Shown here in pieces: positions 1 to 8,153 of a stretch of DNA of 64,000 nucleotides (its first letter is position 1; each line of letters starts with the position of its first letter). The translations under genes were made by a program, and so were the position numbers. Location of the stretch: NCBI GenBank assembly GCA_001464815.1, contig LNDW01000018.1:124001-188000 (forward strand), in the 5' to 3' direction. The notes below the pieces were generated by a model, which saw only the letters and a program-made list of their open reading frames with translations, was not told where the DNA came from and ran no database searches. This stretch comes from Betaproteobacteria bacterium Ga0077527 (lineage in GTDB: Bacteria; Pseudomonadota; Gammaproteobacteria; Burkholderiales; SG8-41).

Positions 1-8
1 TCAGTGGC

Positions 9-84
9 TGGCGTCCCCACGGGGATTCGAACCCCGGTTACCGCCGTGAAAGGGCGATGTCCTAGGCCTCTAGACGATAGGGAC
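9..84 (-). tRNA. tRNA-Glu (anticodon TTC)
   Basis: The minus strand reads as a complete 76-nt tRNA with a GTCCC acceptor start, anticodon loop CTTTCAC inside a CGCCC stem region, a GGTTCGAATCC T-arm and an encoded CCA end. The TTC anticodon gives glutamate. It lies 38 bases from a tRNA-Ala in the same direction, so the two are probably co-transcribed. Confidence 0.95.
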
Positions 85-122
85 TACGTCTTGGTGTCAG
101 CAGTTACAGCGAATCGAACTGC

Positions 123-198
<76 letters not shown>

Positions 199-383
199 AC
201 GAGAGCGGCGCATTATACCGACGGGCATATCCCGTGTAAACCGCTACAGCCGGCTGTGTTTTGCTCCGGATCCTGCGTTGCGGGGGTATCGGTCATGCGC
301 TAGAGTCGCCTCGCGCCGTGCCTCGATGGTTCTCGACAAAGCAGGACATCTGGCGGCGCTTCAACCCGATGCAGGAGTACACG

Positions 384-926
384 ATGAGTTCGAAAGTCCG
401 TTTGGTGGTCCCCGAAGCGCCATCCCCGCAAACCGTAGCTGCGACCGAAACCCGCGCGGTGGCCATAGGCGCGGGCATCCGTCTCGGCATACTCGACAAC
501 AGCAAGGGCAATGCCGATCATCTGCTGAAGTTCATTGTCGAGGGGGTCAAGGCGGTGCTGCCGGTGGCGTCCGTGGTATCGCTGCGCAAGGACAGTGTCA
601 GCCTGCCGGCGCCGGCCGACATTCTTGATCGTCTCGTTGCGGAATCGGATTACGTCATTACCGCAATGGCCGATTGAGGGTCGTGCACGTCGTGGAGTGT
701 CCACGACATGTCGAATCTCAGCAAACGCGGTCTGACCACAGCGGTGATCTGTTCCGGTCCCTTCCTCAAGCTGGGCCAGGCCCAGGCGCGCGTGTTCGGC
801 GTGCCCGACCTGCCGTTGCTGGAAATCCAGCATCCGCTGGGTGGCCAGTCGATCGAGGGGGTCAAGGCGCGGGCTGACCACGCGGTGACGCAATTCGTGA
901 AACTGCTGAAGGAGAAGGCGCAATGA
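384..926 (+). CDS. UGSC-family selenoprotein (in-frame TGA at 675-677)
   Basis: The frame from ATG 384 (AGGAG 7 bases upstream) runs 97 codons to a TGA at 675-677 and continues in the same frame to a stop at 926. Reading the TGA as selenocysteine gives a 180-residue protein with Sec98-Gly-Ser-Cys101, the hallmark of the UGSC family. Residues on both sides align with the second copy at 26264: a GI-L-D beta strand near the start, an ESDYVI-type segment before the Sec, and GSCTS-S-HD after it. A 7-bp hairpin at 689-707 is placed like a bacterial SECIS element. The stop overlaps the next gene by ATGA. The exact reaction is unknown; a Sec/Cys redox centre is inferred. A standard gene caller would split or truncate it. 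Confidence 0.9.
689..707 (+). promoter_or_regulatory. Candidate bacterial SECIS hairpin of the first UGSC gene
   Basis: GTCGTGG-AGTGT-CCACGAC forms a perfect 7-bp stem with a 5-nt loop starting 11 nt after the TGA at 675-677. Bacterial SECIS elements lie inside the coding region just after the UGA and recruit SelB. The second UGSC gene has the same hairpin at the same distance with a swapped loop-closing pair. Confidence 0.8.
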
Positions 927-2035
927 GCGCGCTCGCACAGCTGCTGCAGGCTCCGGGTGCCAGCATCGACGCCGACGGTGATTTTGATGCGGTGAATGCG
1001 CTGGTGATGGAAAAAGGCTGGGGCGACGGCCTGCCGGTGGTGCCGCCGACCGAGGCCCGTGTCGCGGCGATGCTCGAATACTGCGACCGGCCCTGGGATC
1101 AGCCGGTGGCGAAAATTCCGCCGCGCTGGGGCGAGGCGACACCGCTGCGGCTGGCCGCCAACGCAGTGATGGCAGGTTGCGAGCCGCGATATTTCCCGCT
1201 CTACCTGCTCGCGATCGAGGCGATGTGCGAGGAACCGCTGAACCTCTATGGCGTGCAGGCGACCACCCATCTCTGCGCGCCGCTGGTCATCGTCAACGGC
1301 CCGGTGGCGAGGGAACTCAACGTCAATGCGGGGCATAACGCCTTTGGTCCCGGCCACAAGGCCAATGCGAGCATAGGCCGCGCGATCCGGCTGGCGTTGC
1401 TCAACATCGGTGGTGCGATTCCGGCGCTGGGTGACATGTCGACCTTTGGTTCGCCGGCCAAGTATTCATATCTCGTCGCTGAGAATGAGGCCGAAAGTCC
1501 GTGGGAACCATTACACGTCGAGCGCGGTTTGCCGCGCGAAGCCAGCGCGGTGACGGTGATCGGCGCCGAATGCCTGCACAACGTCAATGACCATGAAAGC
1601 CTTGATGGCGAAGGTGTGCTGACCACCATCGCCGGCACCATGGCGACCGCGGGCTCCAACGACATCTATTACAAGGCGCAGCCGCTGGTGATCATGGGAC
1701 CCGAGCACGCCAGGGCGGTGGCCGCGCATTTTTCCAAAGCGGAAGCGAAGCGTTTCCTGCAGCAGCACGCAACGCTGCCGGTGGGGCGGCTGTCGAGGGA
1801 CAACATCGAGCGCCGGGTGAAGGTGACGTTCAAGGATCGCTTGTCGAACCCGAAGCCTGATGATGTGCTCTACGCAGTGCAGCGCGCCGAAGACCTGCTG
1901 ATCGCTGTGATCGGCGGCGCCGGCAAACATTCCGCCTTTGTGCCGACTTTTGGCGCGACGCTGCCGGTGACCCGGGCGTTGAAGACCGCCGACGGCAGGC
2001 TGGCGCAATCGGTGGAGGACTTCCGGCGCCGCTGA
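923..2035 (+). CDS. Conserved partner protein of UGSC selenoprotein, copy 1
   Basis: A 370-residue soluble protein whose ATG overlaps the selenoprotein stop (ATGA), so translation is probably coupled. No classical enzyme signature is recognised. It is clearly homologous to the protein at 25185-26267, next to the other UGSC gene. Shared blocks are GWxDGLPVxPPT (residues 32-43), ANAVMAGC, IVNGP, an NxGxNAxGxG stretch, NAxIGRA and a KY near the middle. A conserved Cys follows ANAVMAG. No signal peptide or membrane segment is visible. The pairing at two loci argues that it works with the selenoprotein, perhaps as a subunit or redox partner; that is inference. Confidence 0.8.
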   Translation: MSALAQLLQAPGASIDADGDFDAVNALVMEKGWGDGLPVVPPTEARVAAMLEYCDRPWDQPVAKIPPRWGEATPLRLAANAVMAGCEPRYFPLYLLAIEAMCEEPLNLYGVQATTHLCAPLVIVNGPVARELNVNAGHNAFGPGHKANASIGRAIRLALLNIGGAIPALGDMSTFGSPAKYSYLVAENEAESPWEPLHVERGLPREASAVTVIGAECLHNVNDHESLDGEGVLTTIAGTMATAGSNDIYYKAQPLVIMGPEHARAVAAHFSKAEAKRFLQQHATLPVGRLSRDNIERRVKVTFKDRLSNPKPDDVLYAVQRAEDLLIAVIGGAGKHSAFVPTFGATLPVTRALKTADGRLAQSVEDFRRR

Positions 2036-2593
2036 CGCTCCCCATCCACGGCGACGACCGCGCAGGACATCAGCCGGCTCGGCTTTCGCTGCTGGTATGA
2101 GCGGTAACTGATTGAATGCCATGCCTGGCCGGTCTCCGGCTTCATGTCCGGCGTGCTGATTGTGGCGTTGATCGAAGAATTGGGGCCGTGCAAACCCGGG
2201 CCTTTTTCATGGACGGCGCTGTTTCTGATCGAGGCTAGGTACCGCTGACCGTGATTGCATCGCGTCGTTGTATTTTTTTGCTGCAGCGTGCAGTGTCGAT
2301 TGCAGGGTAGTACATCTGCCCGGCCTGCGCAGTGTATGGCCCGGTGCGGGTGATCGACGCGGCGCAAACGCGGCCTGCCGCCGAGACTGCGGCGTTCCAG
2401 GCCGCCTGCCGAAAATGTGGTCAGGGCTGGTGGTTGTGCAGATAAAAATAATAAATAAAATCAATTGGTTAAATAATTTTCCTGCGTCCAGCTTGCGGCG
2501 TGTCGGCAGTCCAGCCTTGACAGCGTGGTGGCTTCGGCGTTCTTATCGCTCTCCCTGGTTCAAGCGGCCAGTCCCGGCCGACACTCTCGCATC
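2036..2593. other. Long gap without a supported gene
   Basis: About 560 bases separate the UGSC partner from the next gene. The right part is AT-rich (about 2440-2480) and holds one copy of the dispersed AT-rich motif. Short open frames here lack family features and ribosome sites. Promoter elements for the downstream gene may lie here but none is clear. Confidence 0.5.
2451..2474 (+). repeat. Dispersed AT-rich motif, copy a
   Basis: Contains AAAATCAATTGGTTA, matching the window-wide consensus TWAAAAWCAATKRYTTA. It sits in a non-coding gap about 120 bases upstream of the secreted protein at 2594. Confidence 0.5.
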
Positions 2594-3181
2594 ATGCTGA
2601 TCCTGCAGCGCCACTGGCGAGCGGTCCTCTTCACCATCATTGCAGCGGCAATGTCGTCACCTGCGCGCGCCGCCGAGCCGTTGACCCTGTTCATCCTGAA
2701 AATGCTGCGCGACCAGGTTGCGACCGCGGCGATTGAGTCCGCGGCGAATGCCGCTGCCGCGCCGGTTAAGCCCAGGCCGCAACTGCCGGCGCTGGAGGGG
2801 GTGCACGGCATCAGCGAGGAGCAGTTGCGCGGGTTGATCGATGTCGGCTTTGTGCATCTGTCATCAGCACAGCGCGCGGACGTCTATGCCAGTCTGGTGC
2901 GCATGCTCGCCGACCCGCGCAACGCACCGGCACGGCCGCTGATCATCGAGGAGCTGGCGCGCCAGGCCTCGATGGTGCGTGGCGCGCATGAGCGGCTCTC
3001 CGCCCTCAGCGCGGCGGAAAAACGCGCGATAGCCATCGACACCCGCTCGGAGTTCGAACGCCTGCCGCAGGATGACCGCGACAAGCTGCTGCAACTGCTG
3101 CGCTCCGGCGTGGCGCCGATGCCTCGTGACCTGAATGAGCTGATTCTTGCTGAACTGAGTACGGTGACGCTCAGTCGCTAG
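2594..3181 (+). CDS. Secreted hypothetical protein
   Basis: From ATG 2594 the product has 195 residues and begins with a basic start, a hydrophobic run (AVLFTIIAAAM) and an A-R-A-A cleavage-like site, so it is probably exported. The mature part is helical and charged, with no family recognised. An earlier in-frame start at 2525 would place the signal sequence internally and is less likely. Its last 11 bases overlap the end of the convergent bactofilin gene. Function unknown. Confidence 0.6.
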   Translation: MLILQRHWRAVLFTIIAAAMSSPARAAEPLTLFILKMLRDQVATAAIESAANAAAAPVKPRPQLPALEGVHGISEEQLRGLIDVGFVHLSSAQRADVYASLVRMLADPRNAPARPLIIEELARQASMVRGAHERLSALSAAEKRAIAIDTRSEFERLPQDDRDKLLQLLRSGVAPMPRDLNELILAELSTVTLSR

Positions 3182-3746
3182 TAGCCCAGTCGCCGGTTGC
3201 CGCCGGCTTGAGCGGCGTGGCGCCGCTTCTCTGCGGTTTGGTGCTGTCGGTGCGCGCGACATCACCGCACAGTTCGCCGCCTTCCTCGATCTTGATCCGG
3301 CCGTAGCGGATTTTTCCGGAGAGTTTGCCGCTGGCATGCACGATCAGTTGCTCGCGCGCGGTGAGTTCACCGTCGAAACGGCCGTGGATCTCGGCGATGT
3401 CGATGCTGACGGTGCCCTTGAACACGCCGCGCTCTGCGATCTGGATCACCCGGCTGTCCATCGCGGCCTCGACCGTGCCCTCGACCACCAGGGTGTCGCA
3501 GTCGGTTATTTCGACGCCCTTGAGCTTGATGTCCGGGCCGACGATCAGGCGGCTGCCCTGAGTCGGCTCGCTGCGGCTGCGTTCGGCTGTGCCGCTTGTC
3601 GCGGCAGCGGGGCTGCGCGAGCTGGCTGCTGCCACGATGTCACGCGATGTGACTTCGGCGGCGGTTTCCGCCAGTGCCGGGGTGACGTTGACGCTGCGGC
3701 GCGGAGGTTCTTCGCGTTTTTTGAAAAAAGCATCTCGATTCAACAT
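3171..3746 (-). CDS. Bactofilin family protein
   Basis: A 191-residue protein with a low-complexity N-terminus (about 1-70) and a C-terminal bactofilin beta-helix. Periodic hydrophobic/Gly repeats are seen, such as LVVEGTVEA, GVFKGTV, IHGRFDGELTA and ASGKLSGKIRYGRIKIEEGGELCGDV. Bactofilins polymerise into membrane-linked cytoskeletal filaments involved in cell shape, stalks or polarity. Start 3746 is chosen because it has an AGGAG-type site just upstream; the frame extends to 3845 but that extension runs through AT-rich non-coding DNA. It converges with the gene at 2594. Confidence 0.85.
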   Translation of the reverse strand: MLNRDAFFKKREEPPRRSVNVTPALAETAAEVTSRDIVAAASSRSPAAATSGTAERSRSEPTQGSRLIVGPDIKLKGVEITDCDTLVVEGTVEAAMDSRVIQIAERGVFKGTVSIDIAEIHGRFDGELTAREQLIVHASGKLSGKIRYGRIKIEEGGELCGDVARTDSTKPQRSGATPLKPAATGDWATSD

Positions 3747-3831
3747 GTCTGCTCCTGAATGGAATGCCCTGGTCCGGAGGGTGGGGTCATCCGGACGATA
3801 CGGTAAGCAGGATCGAGGCCAGATTAAAAAA

Positions 3832-3855
3832 GTTATTAAAATCAATTGCTTATGG
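3832..3855 (+). repeat. Dispersed AT-rich motif, copy b
   Basis: Contains TTAAAATCAATTGCTTATG, a close match to the consensus, about 85 bases upstream of the bactofilin start and in the opposite orientation to that gene. Confidence 0.55.
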
Positions 3856-3911
3856 ATTATGGCTGACGGATTGGCTTGGTCATTCGTCGTGTATTGGCGA
3901 CGCCAATCCAG

Positions 3912-3950
3912 AAAAAATAACCAAATAATTGTTTTTATTGGTTATTTTTT
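3912..3950 (-). repeat. AT-rich 13-bp inverted repeat with motif copy
   Basis: AAAAAATAACCAA at 3912-3924 pairs perfectly with 3938-3950 around a 13-nt loop. The minus strand of the loop and right arm contains AATAAAAACAATTATTTGG, a variant of the dispersed motif. It could be a protein-binding palindrome or a remnant of a small mobile repeat. Confidence 0.45.
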
Positions 3951-3969
3951 ACCTGCCTGAGCGACAGGC

Positions 3970-4001
3970 AAAAAAAGGGCGCAGCGCCAGGCGCTGCGCC
4001 C
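3970..4001 (-). terminator. Rho-independent terminator
   Basis: GGGCGCAGCGC (3977-3987), a CAG loop and GCGCTGCGCCC (3991-4001) form an 11-bp GC stem. On the minus strand it is followed by seven T. It terminates leftward transcripts from the small gene at 4188-4388. Confidence 0.85.
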
Positions 4002-4187
4002 ACGAGCAATACCATGCAGTACTGCCCGTGCGCCGGGCGGAGGAGGAGGGATTCGCCCGACACTGACCACCCCGGCCCGTCAGGGCCGGTCATGCGGAAG
4101 GCAAGGCCTGTCCGCGGGAATTCGCCAGCCTTCAGCGAATTCCCATTGAAAATCAGGCGCTTGGCACTGAGCCTCGCGCCAGCCTGC

Positions 4188-4388
4188 TTAGTGCTTGATG
4201 CTCGGTTTCAGGAACAGCGCGCAGCCCAATTGCTCGATTTTGCGCACCACCCAGAACAGTCCGTCGACGATCGCATCGGCATCGCGCATCGCATTGATCG
4301 CCACCTGGCGCTCAATATCACTCATGCGCACGGTGTTGATCTTGTCATAAATGACTGAGCCAAATTTGATTTCGAGTTCGTTTTTCAT
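4188..4388 (-). CDS. Small conserved-looking hypothetical protein
   Basis: A 66-residue protein from ATG 4388, preceded by an AGGAAAA ribosome site. It is mixed charged and hydrophobic (MKNELEIKFGSVIYDKIN start), with no export signal. The longer frame to 4508 lacks a ribosome site. It has its own terminator about 190 bases downstream. It is divergent from the LysR gene, so the two may share a control region at 4389-4552. Family not recognised. Confidence 0.6.
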   Translation of the reverse strand: MKNELEIKFGSVIYDKINTVRMSDIERQVAINAMRDADAIVDGLFWVVRKIEQLGCALFLKPSIKH

Positions 4389-4552
4389 GTTAATTTTCCT
4401 AACCTTTCCTGTAGTTCGCCGTCCCGGCGTTTTGGACTCACAGCTTTTAAAGTCAATGAGTTCGGACGTAAGTATAGACTGGGTTCGACACCGTTTGTTG
4501 CAACGCAACAGCTGATTTATTGTATGTATTCAGGTTACTTCTGGTAAGCTGA

Positions 4553-5530
4553 ATGCCAACTATGTCACAACGTCTGCCACCACTGAACGCACTGAAGGCC
4601 TTCGAGGCGGCTGCGCGCCATCTGAGCGTCAAAAAGGCCGCCGTCGAACTCAACGTCACGCCGGCCGCGGTCAGCCATCAGATCCGCACGCTTGAGGAGT
4701 ATCTCGACGTGCAGTTGTTTCATCGCTACAACCGTGCGCTCGAATTGACCGATGCCGCACGCGCCTGCCTGCCCAAGCTGCGTGAAGGATTCGACTGCCT
4801 GGGCCAGGCGGTGGAGCGCCTGCGCACCCATACCAGCGGCGGCATGCTCACCGTCAGCGCGGCGCCGTCGTTCGCGGCTCGCTGGCTGATGCCGCGGCTG
4901 CACCGTTTTATTGCCGCCCACCACGAAATCGATGTACGCGTGTCGGCGCGGATGCGCCGGGTCAGTGTCGATGGCAAGGTGGATGTCGCTGAACGCGCGA
5001 CGATCGAAACCTGGCTTGATGACTCCGACGTCGCCATTCTCTACGGTCACGGCCATTACCCCGAACTGGACGTACACAAGCTGCTGTCGCTGACGATCAC
5101 GCCGATCTGCAGCCCGCAGTTGCTGTCCGGTGAGCATGCCCTGCGCACACCCGAGGATCTCCGCCATCACATGCTGCTGCATGACGACACCGGCGACATG
5201 TATGACGGCGAGTCGTTCTGGGATGTCTGGCTGGAGGCCGCGGGTGTGAAGGGCATCGACGCCAAGCGCGGTGCGCATTTCAGCCATGCCGTGCTGGCCT
5301 TCGAGGCGGCGATGGATGCGGTGGGTGTGGTCGCTTCGATGCCGGCACTGGCAGCCGAGGATCTGGCCGCGGGCAAGCTGGTGATGCCCTTCAACCTGAA
5401 AGTGCCGCTGCCTTCGGCCTATTACCTGGTCTGCGAGCCGCATGCGCGCACACGGCCCGCGGTCGCGGCCTTCCGTGACTGGCTGATCGCCGAAGCGGCG
5501 AAGGATCCCTCGAACCTGCCCGTCGTTTAG
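4553..5530 (+). CDS. LysR-family regulator, GcvA-like
   Basis: A 325-residue LysR transcription factor. The N-terminal winged helix (LPPLNALKAFEAAARHLSV, then TPAAVSHQIRTLEEYL) is followed by the LysR substrate-binding domain starting near GGMLTVSAAPSFAARWLMPRL, a pattern typical of the GcvA subgroup. Its target is unknown. The divergent small gene (4188) and the convergent MFS gene (5540) are candidates. ATG 4553 and ATG 4562 are both possible starts and neither has a strong ribosome site. Confidence 0.9.
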   Translation: MPTMSQRLPPLNALKAFEAAARHLSVKKAAVELNVTPAAVSHQIRTLEEYLDVQLFHRYNRALELTDAARACLPKLREGFDCLGQAVERLRTHTSGGMLTVSAAPSFAARWLMPRLHRFIAAHHEIDVRVSARMRRVSVDGKVDVAERATIETWLDDSDVAILYGHGHYPELDVHKLLSLTITPICSPQLLSGEHALRTPEDLRHHMLLHDDTGDMYDGESFWDVWLEAAGVKGIDAKRGAHFSHAVLAFEAAMDAVGVVASMPALAAEDLAAGKLVMPFNLKVPLPSAYYLVCEPHARTRPAVAAFRDWLIAEAAKDPSNLPVV

Positions 5531-5539
5531 GCCGGTGTT

Positions 5540-6751
5540 TCAGGCGGCACGTGCCGCCGGACGCACGATCTGGCGGTCATCAATCGGCAGGTTGAGCAGT
5601 GCCGCAACAATGCCCATGCCGATGGTCAGCGACCACATGATCGTGTACGAGCCGGTCGCATCAAACACATAACCACCGATCCACACCCCGGCAAAGCTGC
5701 CGATCTGGTGGAACAGGAAGGCAAACCCGGTCAGCGTCGACAGGTACTTGACGCCGAAGACCTGCGCGATCAGGCCGCTGGTCAGCGGCACCGTGCCCAG
5801 CCACAGAAAGCCGATCGCGGTGGCGAACAGATACACCGTCAGCGGCGACACCGGCAGCAGCACAAACAGCGTGATCACCACCGAGCGGATGAAGTAGAGC
5901 AATGACAGCAGGTATTTCTTGGTGTGGCGTCCGCCCAGCCAGCCCCAGATGAAACTGCCGATCATGTTGAAAAAACCGATCAGCGCCAGCGCCATCATGC
6001 CGGTCTCCGGCGTCATCCTCTGGTCAACCAGATAGGCCGGAAAGTGCACCGCGATGAACAGCAACTGGAAGCCGCAGACGCTGTAGCCCAGGCACAGCAG
6101 CACATAGCCGCGGTGGCCCGCGGCTTCGCGCAGGGCCTCGCCGATGGATTGTTTGTGCAGCGAGGCCGCCTGTGCCTGCTTGTTCTCGACCAGCGCGCCG
6201 GCCAGCGGCAGGATCACCAGCACGGTCAGCGCGAGGACCGCCAGCGCCTGCTGCCAGCCGACCTGGTTGATCAGCCATTGCCCGTAGGGAATGATCGCGA
6301 ACTGGCCGAAGGAACCCGCGGCGCCGGCGATACCCAGCGCGACACTGCGTTTTTCCGCGGGCACCGCGCGGCCGATCACGCCGAAGACAATCGAGAATCC
6401 GCTGCAGCCCAGTGCCGCGCCGATCAGCAGCCCCGCACTCAGCGTGAGTTCAAGTCCGGTGGAAGACAGCGACATCAGATACAGGCCCAGCGCGTAGGCG
6501 ACGGCGCCGCCGATCAGCACGCGTGCGGTGCCGTAGCGGTCGGCAATCATGCCGGTCAAGGGCTGCGAGATGCCGTACATCAGATTCTGTATCGCAATCG
6601 CGAAGGCGAAGGCTTCTCGGCCGATGCCGAGATCGGCGGTCATCGGCTGCAGATAGAGGCCGAAGTTGTGGCGCACGCCAAGCGCGATGGTGAGTATCAG
6701 GCCGCCGCAGATCAGGATCACGGTGGGGCTGCGCCAGTTGGTTGTGCTCAT
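5540..6751 (-). CDS. MFS transporter
   Basis: A 403-residue major facilitator with 12 predicted membrane spans. The first helix is GLILTIALGVRHNFGLYLQPM. An MFS loop 2/3-like D-R-Y-G-T-A-R-V signature follows helix 2. The family imports or exports small organic anions; the substrate cannot be read from sequence. It ends 9 bases after the LysR stop on the opposite strand. Confidence 0.85.
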   Translation of the reverse strand: MSTTNWRSPTVILICGGLILTIALGVRHNFGLYLQPMTADLGIGREAFAFAIAIQNLMYGISQPLTGMIADRYGTARVLIGGAVAYALGLYLMSLSSTGLELTLSAGLLIGAALGCSGFSIVFGVIGRAVPAEKRSVALGIAGAAGSFGQFAIIPYGQWLINQVGWQQALAVLALTVLVILPLAGALVENKQAQAASLHKQSIGEALREAAGHRGYVLLCLGYSVCGFQLLFIAVHFPAYLVDQRMTPETGMMALALIGFFNMIGSFIWGWLGGRHTKKYLLSLLYFIRSVVITLFVLLPVSPLTVYLFATAIGFLWLGTVPLTSGLIAQVFGVKYLSTLTGFAFLFHQIGSFAGVWIGGYVFDATGSYTIMWSLTIGMGIVAALLNLPIDDRQIVRPAARAA

Positions 6752-6857
6752 GGGGTTCCGCGTCTGATCAAAACAGAAGCCGATTCTAGCGGATGCCCGT
6801 CGGGTGACCGACGCTGCCCGGCGGCCCGCTGTTCCGGTAGAATGCCGCCTGCGAAAT

Positions 6858-6934
6858 CAGGGTGTAGCGCAGCCCGGTAGCGCGCCTGCCTTGGGCGCAG
6901 GAGGTCGTGGGTTCGAATCCCACCTCCCTGACCA
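6858..6934 (+). tRNA. tRNA-Pro (anticodon TGG)
   Basis: A 77-nt cloverleaf with D-arm GCGCAGCCCGGTAGCGC, anticodon arm CCTGC-CTTGGGC-GCAGG, T-arm GTGGGTTCGAATCCCAC and an encoded CCA. The TGG anticodon gives proline. The acceptor stem has one apparent T-T mismatch at the sixth pair. Confidence 0.93.
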
Positions 6935-6996
6935 GCAAATTCCCCGATGCGGGCCGCTTAGTTCATGGCAACCCGCATGTTCAAAGAGCCGCAACG

Positions 6997-7290
6997 ATGA
7001 TTTTTGCCCTGTTTCTGGGTGCCATACTCGGTTTTACCGCGCTGCCCCTGACGCTGGCTTTCGTTGTGCTCGCCGTTTCGCTGGGGCTTAAGGTGATCGC
7101 CGACATCCGCTTCGAGAAGCTGCCTTTCTTCAACGCGCCATCGCCGTTCCTGATCTATTGCCACAATCTGGCGGAACGCGGCGAACCCACCGGTCATGCC
7201 TGGTTCAGCTACGCCGTGCAGCTGATCGGCTTTGGTCTGATTTTCGGCGGCGCTCTGCTGGTCTTCGCCCGTTACCTTCAAGGGTGGTGA
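6997..7290 (+). CDS. Small membrane protein
   Basis: A 97-residue protein with two N-terminal hydrophobic helices (about residues 1-34), a short polar stretch (RFEKLPFFNAPSPF) and a C-terminal helix (VQLIGFGLIFGGALLVFARYL). Start 6997 is used because the longer frame runs back into the tRNA-Pro gene. Family not recognised; probably an inner-membrane protein of unknown role. Confidence 0.65.
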   Translation: MIFALFLGAILGFTALPLTLAFVVLAVSLGLKVIADIRFEKLPFFNAPSPFLIYCHNLAERGEPTGHAWFSYAVQLIGFGLIFGGALLVFARYLQGW

Positions 7291-7331
7291 TAGGGGGGGG
7301 CTGTTGATGCAGCTGCAACTGAGGCCGGGAT

Positions 7332-8036
7332 TCAGGTGCGCAGCGTGAAAGGGGTGAAGCGGGTATCGCGGTCGTAGTAATCCTCCTGCTCGGCTTTTTT
7401 CAGGAAGCCCACCACCTTGTAGGTCACCGGCGTCAGTGCGACCTCGACGCCGACCTTGGCGACAAACTGCGCCAGCATCACCGCAGGCAGCTTGTCATCG
7501 GGGATGATGCCCGCGCCATAAAAGGCGAGCGGGTAGAACAGCGCTGAATCCACCGCTTCACCGCAGATCGTCGAGCCGATGGTGCGCGACCACAACCAGC
7601 GTCCCTGGGTGGCGATTTTCATCTTGGCGAGCACGAAGGAATTGACAAACTCGCCGCAGAAGTAGGCCACCATCGATGCCGCCACCACGCGCGGCGCGTT
7701 GCCGAATGCGACTTCGTAAGCGGATTGGTGTGTCCAGAACGGTGCCGGCGGCAGCGCCACCACCACCGCCGCCATGAACGAGGCGAAGGCGAGCCCGGCA
7801 AAGCCGGCCCAGATCACCCGTCGCGCCCGGGCATAACCGTAGACCTCGGTCAGAATGTCGCCGAAGACATAGGAGATCGGAAAAAACAGCACCCCGGCGC
7901 CGAAGGTCAGCACCCCGACCAACGGCAGGTCCACCTGCGCGATCTTCGCCGGGCCGATCAGGTTCGAGCACACCAGTACGGTGACAAAGGCCGCCATTAC
8001 CAGTTCGTAATAGCGGAAATTGCGCGGGGTTGTCAT
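7332..8036 (-). CDS. yhhQ: Queuosine precursor transporter (YhhQ/VUT family)
   Basis: A 234-residue membrane protein with about six spans, matching the YhhQ family in length and signature segments (VCSNLIGPAK near the N-terminus, PISYVFGDILTEVYGYARARRVIW, GEFVNSFVLAKMK, GEAVDSALFYPLAFYG). In E. coli, YhhQ imports queuosine precursors (preQ0/preQ1) for tRNA modification. No queuosine synthesis gene is adjacent. A CACAGAGG-type inverted repeat lies just upstream. Confidence 0.9.
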   Translation of the reverse strand: MTTPRNFRYYELVMAAFVTVLVCSNLIGPAKIAQVDLPLVGVLTFGAGVLFFPISYVFGDILTEVYGYARARRVIWAGFAGLAFASFMAAVVVALPPAPFWTHQSAYEVAFGNAPRVVAASMVAYFCGEFVNSFVLAKMKIATQGRWLWSRTIGSTICGEAVDSALFYPLAFYGAGIIPDDKLPAVMLAQFVAKVGVEVALTPVTYKVVGFLKKAEQEDYYDRDTRFTPFTLRT

Positions 8037-8060
8037 TGGCTGAAAACCTTAAAACCTTTA

Positions 8061-8137
8061 GCCACAGAGGTCACAGAGAAGGGCAGAAAAACAAACCGGT
8101 TTTGGTTTTTATCTGTGATCTCTGTGCCCTCTGTGGC
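8061..8137. repeat. CACAGAGG-type inverted repeat, copy 1
   Basis: GCCACAGAGG-TCACAGAG on the left is mirrored by CTCTGTGCCCTCTGTGGC on the right, with about 40 bases between. A second copy is at 49970-50067. Both lie between two same-direction genes. It resembles the short dispersed palindromic repeats common in proteobacteria. Confidence 0.7.
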
Positions 8138-8153
8138 CATGTTTTTGACTTTT

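Larger units (their letters stand above)
3747..4187. other. AT-rich intergenic region with inverted repeats
   Basis: About 440 bases between two minus-strand genes. It contains two copies of the dispersed AT-rich motif, a perfect 13-bp AT inverted repeat (3912-3924 with 3938-3950), a small TGCCTG/CAGGCA hairpin at 3954-3970 and a strong minus-strand terminator. No gene is supported. Confidence 0.6.

Noticed and set aside
675-677. TGA as a true stop making the UGSC gene a pseudogene
   Set aside because: The frame continues 83 codons with homology to the second UGSC protein, the UGSC motif is exact at both loci, and the same hairpin follows each. Two independent inactivations at the same codon are unlikely.
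5924-6880. Plus-strand open frame within the MFS gene region
   Set aside because: Antisense to an MFS protein with a complete set of spans and signatures; no ribosome site or domain.
8061-8137. CRISPR-like repeat
   Set aside because: There is only one palindromic unit at each site and no regular array of repeats and spacers.
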